DNA from: Paractinoplanes durhamensis
Lineage (GTDB): Bacteria; Actinomycetota; Actinomycetes; Mycobacteriales; Micromonosporaceae
Assembly: GCF_016862175.1 (NCBI RefSeq)
Contig: NZ_BOML01000036.1
Location: 1 to 64,000, forward strand
DNA: 64,000 bases
Direction of reading: 5' to 3'
In this document: positions 17,722 through 26,019 of the stretch, piece by piece
Position numbering within the stretch: position 1 is the stretch's first letter
Layout of the letters: the number at the start of each line of letters is the position of its first letter
The notes under the pieces: generated by a model
Seen by the model: only the letters and a program-made list of their open reading frames with translations
Told to the model about the DNA's origin: nothing
The model's database searches: none
Position numbers and translations under genes: made by a program

Positions 17722-19200
17722 TCACGGCTGCTTCGTGACCGTCACCGTGCTGAGCGGGGTGCTGTTGAGGGCACTCTTCGGGGTGCTTGCGGTGTCGCCC
17801 CACGAGCCGTCGGCGATCGCCGCGTTGCGGTCCTTGACCAGCTTGTCGTAGGACGACTCGGCGAGCCGGTCGAGCCGCACCTGCCAGGCGACGCCGGTGC
17901 CTTCCGGCTTGGTCGAGCCGAGATGGATCGTGTACGGCGCGGCCTGCCCCGAGATGATGTCGAGCTTGCCGTCGAGGTAGCAGAGGCCGGCCACGCAGAC
18001 CGACAGCGCGACCACGGTCGAGGTGGCGGCGACGTCCGCCGTGGACACGGTGAACTTCGCGTCGAACGGCCACGGCACGGTGCTGCCGTTGGCGGGCGAG
18101 GCGATCCGGGTCCGCACCGTGGCCGCCGCACTGGTCCGGCTCGGCTTGGGCGAGGCCGGCGTCGGTGTCGGCGAGGCGGACGCGGCTTTCGAGGCCGGCG
18201 CCGAGACCGAAGCGGCCACGCTGGAGGGCGCCGGCGCCGCGCCGAGACCGCGCGAGGCAGGCAGCGTCGCGGCGGCTCCCGGCGCCGAGGTCGCGGTCAG
18301 CGCGGCCGGCGTGTCCGAGAGCACGGGCCGCAGCACCACCGCGATGACCACGAGCACCACGACGACGGCGAGCCCGGAAAGCACCCACGGCAGCCAGACC
18401 CGGCCGCCCGCCGCCGTCCCGCCCTCGACCGGCGGCGCGGCGGCCGGCCAGGACGCGCCCGACACGGACCAGGCCGGATCCACCGACGCCGACCACGGCT
18501 CACCCGACGGAGACTCGGCGGCCGGCGACGCCACCGGCCCGGGCAACGGCGGCACCGCAAAAGCCGGCCCGGGCAACGGCGGCACCGCAACAGCCGGCCC
18601 GGGCAACGGCGGAACCGCAACAGCCGGTCCAGGCAGCGGCGGAACCGCCACGGGCGGCCCGGGCAGCGGCGGAACCGCCACGGGCGGCCCGGCCGGCGGC
18701 GGCAGGGGCGGCGGCTCGGCGAACGAGGCGGCGGTGAACACCGGGGCGGTGACCGCCGACGCGGACGGCACCGACTCGCCCGAGGAGAGGTAGGAGCGGG
18801 CCCGGGTGACCGCCCAGTGGTCCTCCCCCAGCGCGGCCGGCCCGAATTCGGCCACCCGGGCGAACTGGGTGCGCGCCTCGTGCCGGTTGGCCAGCTGCTC
18901 GGCGGTCGCGCCCAGGTCGTGCGCGAGCATCACGGCCAGCGGGTCGGTGTCGCCCATCCGGTGCCCGGCCGCCAGCGCCTCCTCGAGGAGCCGGCGGGCG
19001 GCCATCGGGTCGTCCGCCCGCAGGTGCAGCCCGGCGAGCCGGCGCATGGTCTCCAGTAACTCCGGGTCACCGTCGGCGAGCCGCGGCCGCCCGGCGTCGA
19101 CGGCGATCTCCAGCAGGACGCGGGCGCCGTCCAGGTCACCGGCATCGGCGGCGGCCTGGGCCTGCTGACGGGCTTGCGGATAGGCGGGCGACTCGAGCAC
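17722..19200 (-). CDS. TPR-type protein with proline-rich repeat and one membrane helix
   Basis: 492 residues in four parts: an N-terminal helical TPR-like domain (AAADAGDLDGARVLLEIAVD, HLRADDPMAARRLLEEAL); a proline-rich segment with five 10-residue repeats of GPAVAVPPLP type; one hydrophobic helix (VLSGLAVVVVLVVIAVVL, about residue 280); and an extracellular Ser/Ala/Pro stalk with a C-terminal domain of about 110 residues (IASPANGSTVPWPF, CVAGLCYLDGKLD). A cytosolic scaffold linked to an outer sensor or binding domain is a reasonable picture. No family name. Confidence 0.7.
   Translation of the reverse strand: MLESPAYPQARQQAQAAADAGDLDGARVLLEIAVDAGRPRLADGDPELLETMRRLAGLHLRADDPMAARRLLEEALAAGHRMGDTDPLAVMLAHDLGATAEQLANRHEARTQFARVAEFGPAALGEDHWAVTRARSYLSSGESVPSASAVTAPVFTAASFAEPPPLPPPAGPPVAVPPLPGPPVAVPPLPGPAVAVPPLPGPAVAVPPLPGPAFAVPPLPGPVASPAAESPSGEPWSASVDPAWSVSGASWPAAAPPVEGGTAAGGRVWLPWVLSGLAVVVVLVVIAVVLRPVLSDTPAALTATSAPGAAATLPASRGLGAAPAPSSVAASVSAPASKAASASPTPTPASPKPSRTSAAATVRTRIASPANGSTVPWPFDAKFTVSTADVAATSTVVALSVCVAGLCYLDGKLDIISGQAAPYTIHLGSTKPEGTGVAWQVRLDRLAESSYDKLVKDRNAAIADGSWGDTASTPKSALNSTPLSTVTVTKQP
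18541..18690. repeat. 30-bp in-frame tandem repeat, five exact-length units
   Basis: Five consecutive 30-bp units (18541, 18571, 18601, 18631, 18661) encode a 10-residue proline-rich repeat in the TPR membrane protein. Copies differ at a few positions (AAAAGCC, ACAGCC, CCACGGGC), so the array is not newly expanded, but the unit length is perfectly kept. Confidence 0.9.
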
Positions 19201-19259
19201 CCCGCCATGCTGCCTGCCGCCCGCTCATCAAGCCATCCCGTGTGGGTAAAAGAACGCTC

Positions 19260-19289
19260 TTGACGAGCAAAGCTAATTGGATTAGCTTT
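19260..19289 (+). promoter_or_regulatory. Promoter with embedded palindromic operator
   Basis: TTGACG (19260-19265), a 17-bp spacer and TAGCTT (19283-19288) form a promoter for the hydrolase-tetR operon. AAAGCTAAT-TGG-ATTAGCTTT (19269-19289) is a perfect 9-bp inverted repeat that fills the spacer and the -10 box, so a bound repressor would block polymerase. The TetR protein at 20127 is the obvious candidate. The AT-rich site is striking in this high-GC region. Confidence 0.75.
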
Positions 19290-19324
19290 TAGCTATCAGA
19301 GTTAGCCAAGCCTGGAGGAACACC

Positions 19325-20134
19325 ATGACCGAGCACCTGACCGTCGACGCCGGCACCATCGCCTACGACGTGACCGGCGAGGGCCCGCTGGTCGTCCTGG
19401 CCCCCGGCATGGGCACCGGCCGCGACGCCTACCGGTTCGTCGCGCCGCAGCTGGTCGCCGCGGGCTACCGGGTCGCCACCGTCGACCTGCGCGGGGCCGG
19501 CGAGTCGAGCGTGGGGTGGCCGTCCTACACCCGCACCGACATCGCCGGTGACCTGCTCGCGGTGATCCGCCACCTGGGCGGCCCGGCCGTGCTGGTCGGC
19601 CACTCGATCGCCGGCGGCGCCGCCACCGTCGCGGCCGCCCAGGCCCCCGAGCTGATCACCGGCATCGTGGAGCTGGCGCCGTTCACCCGCAAGCAGGCGG
19701 TGAAGCTGGGCGACCTGCGCAACACCGGCTACCGCAAGGGCGCGATCCGGCTGGCCGGCACGATGATGGGCAGCCTGTCGTCCTGGACGAGTTACCTGGC
19801 GCTGGCCGGCTGGCCCGGCGCGCCCACCGACGTCGAGGCCATGCTGCGCGAGCCCGGCCGGATGAAGGCACTGCAGGGCATGATGAAATCGACCCCGGCC
19901 GACGCCGGCGCCCAACTGGCCAACGTGCGCTGCCCGGCCCTGATCGTGGAGGGCTCGATGGACCCGGACTGGGCCGACCCGAGGGCGGAGGGCGAGGCGA
20001 TCGTGGCCGAGATGCCGGCCGGCCGGGCCCGCCTGGAGGTCATCGAGGGCGCCGGTCACTACCCGCACGTGCAGCACCCGGCCGAGGTGACCGCCCTGGT
20101 GGTGGCCTTCCTGCAGGCGAACGCCCGTGCCTAG
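19325..20134 (+). CDS. Alpha/beta hydrolase
   Basis: 269 residues with the alpha/beta-hydrolase fold. The nucleophile elbow is VGHSIAG (Ser94), the late acid is probably Asp213 or Asp215 in EGSMDPDWADP, and His245 is in EGAGHYPHVQ. The oxyanion-region APGMG lies near residue 27. Cytosolic, no signal. GGAGG precedes the ATG. It is the first gene of a two-gene operon with a TetR repressor (8-bp overlap), so the enzyme probably acts on the compound that the repressor senses, such as a toxic ester or signal lactone. Confidence 0.87.
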   Translation: MTEHLTVDAGTIAYDVTGEGPLVVLAPGMGTGRDAYRFVAPQLVAAGYRVATVDLRGAGESSVGWPSYTRTDIAGDLLAVIRHLGGPAVLVGHSIAGGAATVAAAQAPELITGIVELAPFTRKQAVKLGDLRNTGYRKGAIRLAGTMMGSLSSWTSYLALAGWPGAPTDVEAMLREPGRMKALQGMMKSTPADAGAQLANVRCPALIVEGSMDPDWADPRAEGEAIVAEMPAGRARLEVIEGAGHYPHVQHPAEVTALVVAFLQANARA

Positions 20135-20747
20135 GGCCGGTCTCGCGCCGGCCACGGTCGTCGCGGCCGGGGCGGAGCTCGCCGACGAGATCGGCTTCGC
20201 CGGCGTGACCATGGGCCTGCTGGCCGAGCGGGTCGGGGTGAAGGCGCCGTCGCTCTACAAGCACGTCGCCTCGCTGGAGGCCCTACAGCGCGGCATCGCC
20301 ACCCAGGCCCGGCGCGAGCTCGGCGACGCCCTGACCCGGGCCGCCGTCGGCAAGTCCGGCCCGGACGCGGTCCGGGCGTACGCGGAGGCCTGGCGCCACT
20401 GGGCGGTCGACCACCCCGGCCGCTACGCCGCCACCGTCCGGGCACCGACCAATGCCGAGGACGACGAGGAGGACCGCCGGGCCGCGAACGAGGGCCTGCA
20501 GATCATGTATGCGGTTCTGGCCGGCTTCGGCCTGCGCGGCACCCGTGCCCTCGACGCCGCCCGGGTCCTGCGCTCGGCCCTGCACGGTTTCGCCACCCTG
20601 GAGAGTGCCGGCGGCTTCGGCCTGCCGCGCGACGTGGACCGCAGCTTCGGCTTCCTCCTGGACACCCTGATCACCGGCTTATCGGCCGAGCACCCCACGT
20701 CCACCGAGGACGAACAGGACGACCGGCCGATCACCCACCCGACCTAG
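20127..20747 (+). CDS. TetR-family repressor (WHG-type C-terminus)
   Basis: 206 residues with an N-terminal TetR helix-turn-helix (MGLLAERVGVKAPSLYKHVA) and a C-terminal domain with LRSALHGFATLE, typical of TetR_C_33/WHG regulators. GTG start inside the hydrolase gene, so expression is coupled. It likely binds the 9-bp palindrome in its own operon promoter. A TTA codon (GLS near residue 190) could add bldA-type developmental control. Its stop codon shares CTAG with the stop of the convergent gene at 20744. Confidence 0.88.
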   Translation: MPRAGLAPATVVAAGAELADEIGFAGVTMGLLAERVGVKAPSLYKHVASLEALQRGIATQARRELGDALTRAAVGKSGPDAVRAYAEAWRHWAVDHPGRYAATVRAPTNAEDDEEDRRAANEGLQIMYAVLAGFGLRGTRALDAARVLRSALHGFATLESAGGFGLPRDVDRSFGFLLDTLITGLSAEHPTSTEDEQDDRPITHPT

Positions 20748-21697
20748 GGCAGCAGCTGGTCGATCTCCGGGGTCTTCTTGAAGATGCCGTCCTTGTGGCC
20801 GAGCTGGGCGACCTTCTCCAGCGAGGCCCGGTTGATGTCCTCGGGCCAGCTCGGCAGGATCATGCTGATCCGGACCGTGTCGTTGATCGGCGTGTAGGTG
20901 CCGACCACGTCGCGGACCTCCTCGGGGTGCCCGGCCGCGTAGTCGAGGGACTCCCGGATCGCCGCGGTGAAGTCGGCGACCAGCTTGGGATTCTGCCCGA
21001 TCGTCGTCTGGCTGGTGAAGTACAGGGCCACGGTCAGGTCGGAGGCGGTGTCGACGAAATTGGACGCGACCACGTTGCCGCCGGAGGTGAGGATCTCGGA
21101 GAGCTGCGGCTCGACCACCCAGGCCGCGTCGACCTTGCCGGAGCGCAGCGCGCCCGCCATCTGCGGGAACGGGATGGCCTCGAACTTCAGCCCGGTGGCG
21201 TCGCCGCCGGCCTTGCGCACCGACTGCCGCACGGTGGTGTCGCCGATGTTCTTCAGGATGTTCACCCCGATCTTCTTGCCGACCAGATCTTTGGCGGTGT
21301 GGATCGGGCTGCCGTCGCGGACCACGACGGCGGAGAAGTCCCGGCCGGACCGGCCGGTGGAGGCGACGCCGCTGGCCACGGCCTTGAGCGGCGCGCCGTC
21401 GGCCTGCGCGGCCATCAGCGACGTCACGTTGCTGAAGCCGAACTGGTATTTGCCGGCGATCACGCCTTTGACGATCGGCCCGCCGCCCTGTTCGGCGGTG
21501 AGCTCCAGGTCGATGCCGCGACGGCTGAAGAAGCCCTTGGCCTTGCCCAGATAGATGGGGGCGACGTCGATGATGGCGATGACCCCGACGGCGACCTTGG
21601 TGCCGGCCGGCTGGTTGTCGCCGGTGGCTTTCGAGGTGCAGGCAGACGATGCGAGCATCGTCGCGAGCGCGGCGAAGACGGCGATGGTACGACGCAT
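20744..21697 (-). CDS. ABC substrate-binding lipoprotein (NMT1/SsuA-like)
   Basis: About 317 residues with a lipoprotein signal (lipobox ASSAC). The folded part has VIAIIDVAPIYLGKAKGFFS and an AKDLVGKKIGV segment, typical of NMT1/THI5 and aliphatic sulfonate or taurine binders. The start at 21697 (MRRTIAV) is placed at the signal peptide; an earlier in-frame start adds 11 residues. No permease or ATPase is adjacent, so it is an orphan binder that must use a distant transporter. Confidence 0.82.
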   Translation of the reverse strand: MRRTIAVFAALATMLASSACTSKATGDNQPAGTKVAVGVIAIIDVAPIYLGKAKGFFSRRGIDLELTAEQGGGPIVKGVIAGKYQFGFSNVTSLMAAQADGAPLKAVASGVASTGRSGRDFSAVVVRDGSPIHTAKDLVGKKIGVNILKNIGDTTVRQSVRKAGGDATGLKFEAIPFPQMAGALRSGKVDAAWVVEPQLSEILTSGGNVVASNFVDTASDLTVALYFTSQTTIGQNPKLVADFTAAIRESLDYAAGHPEEVRDVVGTYTPINDTVRISMILPSWPEDINRASLEKVAQLGHKDGIFKKTPEIDQLLP

Positions 21698-21816
21698 GTC
21701 CACTCCTGGATGTCGCTGGCGCACGATCAAGCGCCCGGCGAACCCTATGCCGATCTTCGCTCCCGCGAAACTACCAATTTGGCTAATGGTTGTGACGAAA
21801 TGACGCTAAGTGACCC

Positions 21817-22989
21817 TTATTGCCTCGGGAAAGTGACCTGGGCGACCACTCCGGAGCCCCGCACACTGTGCAGGGTCAGGGCAGCACCCTGGGCCTCGAC
21901 GATGCGCCGGCTGATGGTGAGGCCGAGGCCGAGGCCGGCCTTCTCCTCGCGGCGGGCGTTGTCGCATCGATAGAAGGCGGTGCCGAGCCGGCTCAGCTCG
22001 GTCTCGTCCAGGCCCGGCCCCTGGTCACGGACCTCGATGGTCGGCTGCGGGCCGGCCGCGACGGAGAGCACCACCGGGGCGGACGGGCCACCGTGGTGCA
22101 GGGCGTTGCCGACCAGCTGGGCGACCGCGATCTCGAGCAGTCGCTGGTCGGCGGTGACCCACACCGGCTTGCCCGGAAGGTCGAGCAGGACCCGGCCGGC
22201 GACCGGGCCGAGCTCGGCCAGCACCGAACGCATGGCGTCACGCAAATCAATCACGCTGCGTTCGCCGATCGGGGCGTGGCGCTGCTGGTTGGCGGCGCGC
22301 AGCAGGTTGTCGACGGTGCGGCAGAGCCGGTCGGCGTTGCGCCGGATGGCCTCGGCGTGCCGGGTGAACTCCGGGCTGATGGCGCCCTGGGTCTCGGTGA
22401 GCATCTCCAGCTGACCGCGGATGACGGTGAGCGGGGTGCGGACCTCGTGCGAGATCGTCGAGATGACCTCGTCCTGGTCGATCGGCACCGGCAGCGGCTG
22501 CTGCTCGGTCAGCAGGTGCCGCAGGGCGGTCTCCGAGTCGATCCGCTTGGCGATCCGCTCCAGGAAGCGGGTGGTGGTCTCGGCGTCGATCTGCCGGGGG
22601 CCCGGGTCGAAGACGCACAGCGCGCCGACGATGTGCCCGTCGTAGTGCAGCGGCGCCGCGGCCAGGAACCGGACGTGCGCCGAGCCGGCCACCAGCGGGT
22701 GCGCCGACATCCGCGGGTCGTGGTCGGCGTCGTCGACGGCGACCGCGTGGTCGGCCTCGGACACCATGTCGCACAGCGAGGCGGACTTGGGCACGTCGCC
22801 CACCGACGGCATCCCGACGGCGTGCGCCACGTGAGCCTCGGTGTCGCCGACGACCTTGAGCGCGGCCATCGGAGCCCGGCAGAAGTCCGCCACCATCTCC
22901 AGGACCTCGGGAACGTCGGCGACAGCGGCCCGGTAACGGGCAGCGGCGACGTTCTGGGATTGCGCTTTACTGATCACCGTCGTACTCAT
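21817..22989 (-). CDS. Soluble GAF-domain histidine kinase
   Basis: 390 residues without membrane helices. Residues 25-150 form a GAF-type sensor (CDMVSEADHAVAVDD, ALCVFDPGPRQI), followed by HisKA with the phosphorylated His181 in STISHEVRTPLT and a HATPase domain (NALHHGG, DQGPGLD, GLGLGLTISRRIV). It senses something inside the cell, possibly redox or a small molecule. No response regulator is adjacent, so it is an orphan kinase. Confidence 0.9.
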   Translation of the reverse strand: MSTTVISKAQSQNVAAARYRAAVADVPEVLEMVADFCRAPMAALKVVGDTEAHVAHAVGMPSVGDVPKSASLCDMVSEADHAVAVDDADHDPRMSAHPLVAGSAHVRFLAAAPLHYDGHIVGALCVFDPGPRQIDAETTTRFLERIAKRIDSETALRHLLTEQQPLPVPIDQDEVISTISHEVRTPLTVIRGQLEMLTETQGAISPEFTRHAEAIRRNADRLCRTVDNLLRAANQQRHAPIGERSVIDLRDAMRSVLAELGPVAGRVLLDLPGKPVWVTADQRLLEIAVAQLVGNALHHGGPSAPVVLSVAAGPQPTIEVRDQGPGLDETELSRLGTAFYRCDNARREEKAGLGLGLTISRRIVEAQGAALTLHSVRGSGVVAQVTFPRQ

Positions 22990-23087
22990 TTTCTGTTCCT
23001 CCCCCGCGGCTTTTCAACGCACCGAAGATCGGCAGGATCATGGCGACGTTGGGGCTTTCGGCAGGAGCAGGACAGGAGTCATGTGGG

Positions 23088-24293
23088 TCACCAATCGTGC
23101 AGGGTCCCATCGGTCAGACGGTTGACCGGCAGCGCGGCCGGGCGGTAGGGGTAGGCGGCGGCCAACTCCTCGTCGATGTCGACGCCCAGGCCGGGCTCCT
23201 CGGCCGGGTGCAGCATCCCGTCGGCGAAGCGGTAGCCGTGCGGGAAGACCGCGTCGGTCTCCGCCGTGTGCGGCATGTATTCCTGCAGGCCGAAGTTCGG
23301 GATGGCCAGATCGAGGTGCAGGGCGGCGGACAGGCAGACCGGAGACAGGTCGGTGGCGCCGTGCGAGCCGGATCGCACCTGGTAGAGCGCGGCCAGGTCG
23401 AAGATCCGGCGCAGGTGGGTGATCCCGCCGGCGTGCACGACGGTGGTGCGGATGTAGTCGATCAGCCGTTCCTGGATCAGCTGGGTGCAGTCCCAGATGG
23501 TGTTGAAGACCTCCCCCACCGCCAGCGGCGTGGTCGTGTGCTGCCGGATCACGCGAAATGCATCCTGCAGCTCGGCGGGAGTCGGGTCTTCCATCCAGGT
23601 CAGGGCGTAGGGCTCCAGCGCCTTGCCGAGTCGGCCGGCCTCGAGCGGGGTCAGCCGGTGGTGCACGTCGTGCAGCAGTTGCAGAGTCGGACCGAACTCC
23701 GCCCGCACCGCGGCGAAGACCGCCGGGATGTGCGCGAGATAGTGCGGCGTGGACCAGACCGCCTCATCGGCCACCCCCGCGGTCGCCGGCTCGTAGAGCG
23801 GCCCGGCCGACACACCGTAAATATCGGAAATTCCCGGAACAACTGCTTGCACACGTACGGCGCGGTAGCCGCGCGACACGTAGGAAGCGACGGATGACAG
23901 CACCGACTCGACGTCAGGGCCGCTGGCATGCCCGTACACCAGCACGCCGGACCTGGACCGCCCACCCAGAAGTTGGTAGACGGGAAGCCCGGCCACCTTG
24001 CCCTTGATGTCCCAGAGGGCGGTGTCGACCGCCGCGATGGCGGTCATCGTGACCGGCCCCCGCCGCCAGTAGGAGCCCTTGTACAGGTATTGCCAGGTGT
24101 CCTCGATCCGGGCCGGATCCCGCCCGATCAGCGCCGGCACGACGTGCTCCCGCAGGTAGGCGGCGACCGCGAGTTCCCGCCCGTTGAGCGTGGCGTCGCC
24201 GACCCCGGTCGTCCCGTCGTCGCAGACGATCTTCAGGGTGACGAAGTTGCGGCCGGGGCAGGTGACGATCACCCGCGCTTCGACGATCTTCAC
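23088..24293 (-). CDS. manD: D-mannonate dehydratase-type enolase-superfamily enzyme
   Basis: About 401 residues of the mandelate-racemase/ManD family, dehydrating D-mannonate to 2-keto-3-deoxygluconate. Motifs in order: YKGSYWRRGPVTMTA, LWDIKGKVAGLPVYQLLGG, HDVHHRLTP (metal Asp and catalytic His), WMEDPTP and AVGEVFNTIWDC (metal Glu residues), and SHGATDLSPV. The GTG start overlaps the upstream permease stop by 4 bp. It is the last gene of the six-gene LacI-ABC operon, so the importer probably brings in a hexuronate or its aldonate. Some family members have low activity, so the exact substrate is open. Confidence 0.85.
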   Translation of the reverse strand: MKIVEARVIVTCPGRNFVTLKIVCDDGTTGVGDATLNGRELAVAAYLREHVVPALIGRDPARIEDTWQYLYKGSYWRRGPVTMTAIAAVDTALWDIKGKVAGLPVYQLLGGRSRSGVLVYGHASGPDVESVLSSVASYVSRGYRAVRVQAVVPGISDIYGVSAGPLYEPATAGVADEAVWSTPHYLAHIPAVFAAVRAEFGPTLQLLHDVHHRLTPLEAGRLGKALEPYALTWMEDPTPAELQDAFRVIRQHTTTPLAVGEVFNTIWDCTQLIQERLIDYIRTTVVHAGGITHLRRIFDLAALYQVRSGSHGATDLSPVCLSAALHLDLAIPNFGLQEYMPHTAETDAVFPHGYRFADGMLHPAEEPGLGVDIDEELAAAYPYRPAALPVNRLTDGTLHDW

Positions 24294-25123
24294 TCGACGT
24301 CCTCTTTGACGCGGGCGACCAGCTGGGTCGGGTTGACGAAGCGCAGCGCCACCACCAGCAGCACCAGCATCATCGAGGTGTAGATGACGGCCATCGCGTC
24401 GACCGACTGCTGGGCCCGGATGCCGGCCGCCGACATCGTGTAGTAGAGCGCCACCACCAGGGTCTGCGAGTCCGGCCCGGCGGTCAGGAAGGTCAGCTCG
24501 AACATCCCGACCGTGCGGACCAGCACCAGGATCGACGCGGCCAGGATGCCCGGCACCAGCAGCGGCGCGAGGATCCGGGCGAAGACCTGGCCGGTGCGGG
24601 CCCCGCACATCCGGGCGGCCCGCTCGATCGCCGGGTCGACCTGCTCGATGAACGGGGTCATGGTGAGGATGACGAACGGGATCGACGGCACCAGGTTGGC
24701 GAGCACGACGCCGGCCATGTGCCCGGCCAGGCCGTACTTGTAGAGCACGGTGGCGAGCGGGATGCCGTAGGTGATCGGCGGCATCAGGATGGGGAGAAGG
24801 AACAGCAGGTAGAGCAGGCGCCGGCCGGGAAAATTCTTGCGAGCCAGGACGTACGAGGCGGGCACGCCGACCAGCACCGAGATCGCCACCACCAGCACCG
24901 AGATCTCGACCGTCACGATCAGCACGTCGAGCAGGGTGAACTCGTGCCAGGCCTGGCCGTACCACTGGGTGGTCCAGCTCTGCGGCAGCCACGTGTCGAA
25001 CCACCGCCGCCCGAACGAGCTGACCAGCACCGACCCGATCACCCCGGCGAGCAGGACGAAGAAGAACCCGACCGCACCCCAGACCAGCCAGGCCCCGGGC
25101 GTGGCGACGATGCGGCGTCTCAT
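24290..25123 (-). CDS. ABC transporter permease (second)
   Basis: 277 residues with six predicted helices and a binding-protein-dependent transport fold: the cytosolic EAA-like loop is ERAARMCGARTGQVFARILAPLLVPG. The ATG overlaps the first permease's stop by 4 bp (ATGA). Sequence style (IEQVDPAIERAARMCGA) resembles PotC/FbpB-type permeases for polyamine, iron or phosphonate importers and not classical MalG sugar permeases. Confidence 0.88.
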   Translation of the reverse strand: MRRRIVATPGAWLVWGAVGFFFVLLAGVIGSVLVSSFGRRWFDTWLPQSWTTQWYGQAWHEFTLLDVLIVTVEISVLVVAISVLVGVPASYVLARKNFPGRRLLYLLFLLPILMPPITYGIPLATVLYKYGLAGHMAGVVLANLVPSIPFVILTMTPFIEQVDPAIERAARMCGARTGQVFARILAPLLVPGILAASILVLVRTVGMFELTFLTAGPDSQTLVVALYYTMSAAGIRAQQSVDAMAVIYTSMMLVLLVVALRFVNPTQLVARVKEDVE

Positions 25124-26019
25124 CCCTTTCCTCCCGTCGAGCCGGTGTAGAACAACGACCGCACGCCCAGCACCGCCGCCACCACGGCCAGCTCGACCAC
25201 GCCCATCACCACGGCGATCGCGCTGGCCAGCGAGTAGTCGTAGGCCTCGTAGGCGGCGTGGTAGGCGGCGATCGAGATGACCCGGGTGGTGCCGGCCGGG
25301 TCGCCGACCAGCACCGCGGACGGGAAGACGCTGAACGCCAGCACGAAGGTCAGGCAGAACGTGGTGGCCAGTCCGGGGGCGAGCAGCGGCAGGGTGATCC
25401 GGTGGAAGCGCGGCCACCAGCCCGCCCCGAGCGTCGCGGCGGCGCGTTCCAGGGTCGGGTCGATGCCGGAGAGATACGACAGGATCAGCAGGAACGCGAA
25501 CGGGAACCCGGTGATGACCAGGGAGAAGAACACTCCCCAGTAGTTGTTGGTGAGCCGCAGCGGCCCGTCGACCAGCCCGGCCTCCAGCAGCGTGCGGTTG
25601 AACCATCCGGTCGGCCCGAGGAAGTTGAGCAGGCCCTCGGCGGTGAGCACGGTGCCGAGCGTGATCGGCACGACCAGCAGGGTGGTCAGCAGCCGCTTGC
25701 CGCGGAAACGGCCCCGCATCCGGTAGGCGATCGGCACCGACGCCGCGACGTTCAGGAACGCCGCGGGCAACGCGAGCTGCAGGGTGGTCCCGATGGTGTC
25801 GCGCTGATAGGCATCACCGAAGAAATTTCGGTACGCGCCGAGCACGCCACCCTCGGCCGGCTGGAAGGACAGCCCCATCCCGTACGCGAAGGGGTAGATG
25901 AACAGGATCAGCACGGCCAGCAGCGCCGGCACCAGGAGCAGGAGTTGCCGGTCGATGCCGCGCTCGGCGAGCCGATGCCGCAGGGCGGTCCGCGGCGCCG
26001 TTCGTGTCGTCGCCGTCAT
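25120..26019 (-). CDS. ABC transporter permease (first)
   Basis: 299 residues with about six helices, PotB-like (LLLLVPALLAVLILFIYPFAYGMG; the EAA loop is LERAAATLGAGWWPRFHRITLPLL). It pairs with the 24290 permease to form the membrane channel. Coupled by 4-bp overlaps to the ATPase upstream and to the second permease downstream. Confidence 0.88.
   Translation of the reverse strand: MTATTRTAPRTALRHRLAERGIDRQLLLLVPALLAVLILFIYPFAYGMGLSFQPAEGGVLGAYRNFFGDAYQRDTIGTTLQLALPAAFLNVAASVPIAYRMRGRFRGKRLLTTLLVVPITLGTVLTAEGLLNFLGPTGWFNRTLLEAGLVDGPLRLTNNYWGVFFSLVITGFPFAFLLILSYLSGIDPTLERAAATLGAGWWPRFHRITLPLLAPGLATTFCLTFVLAFSVFPSAVLVGDPAGTTRVISIAAYHAAYEAYDYSLASAIAVVMGVVELAVVAAVLGVRSLFYTGSTGGKG

Noticed and set aside
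23040..23900. Plus-strand frame over the D-mannonate dehydratase
   Set aside because: Antisense shadow; the minus strand has recognisable enolase motifs.
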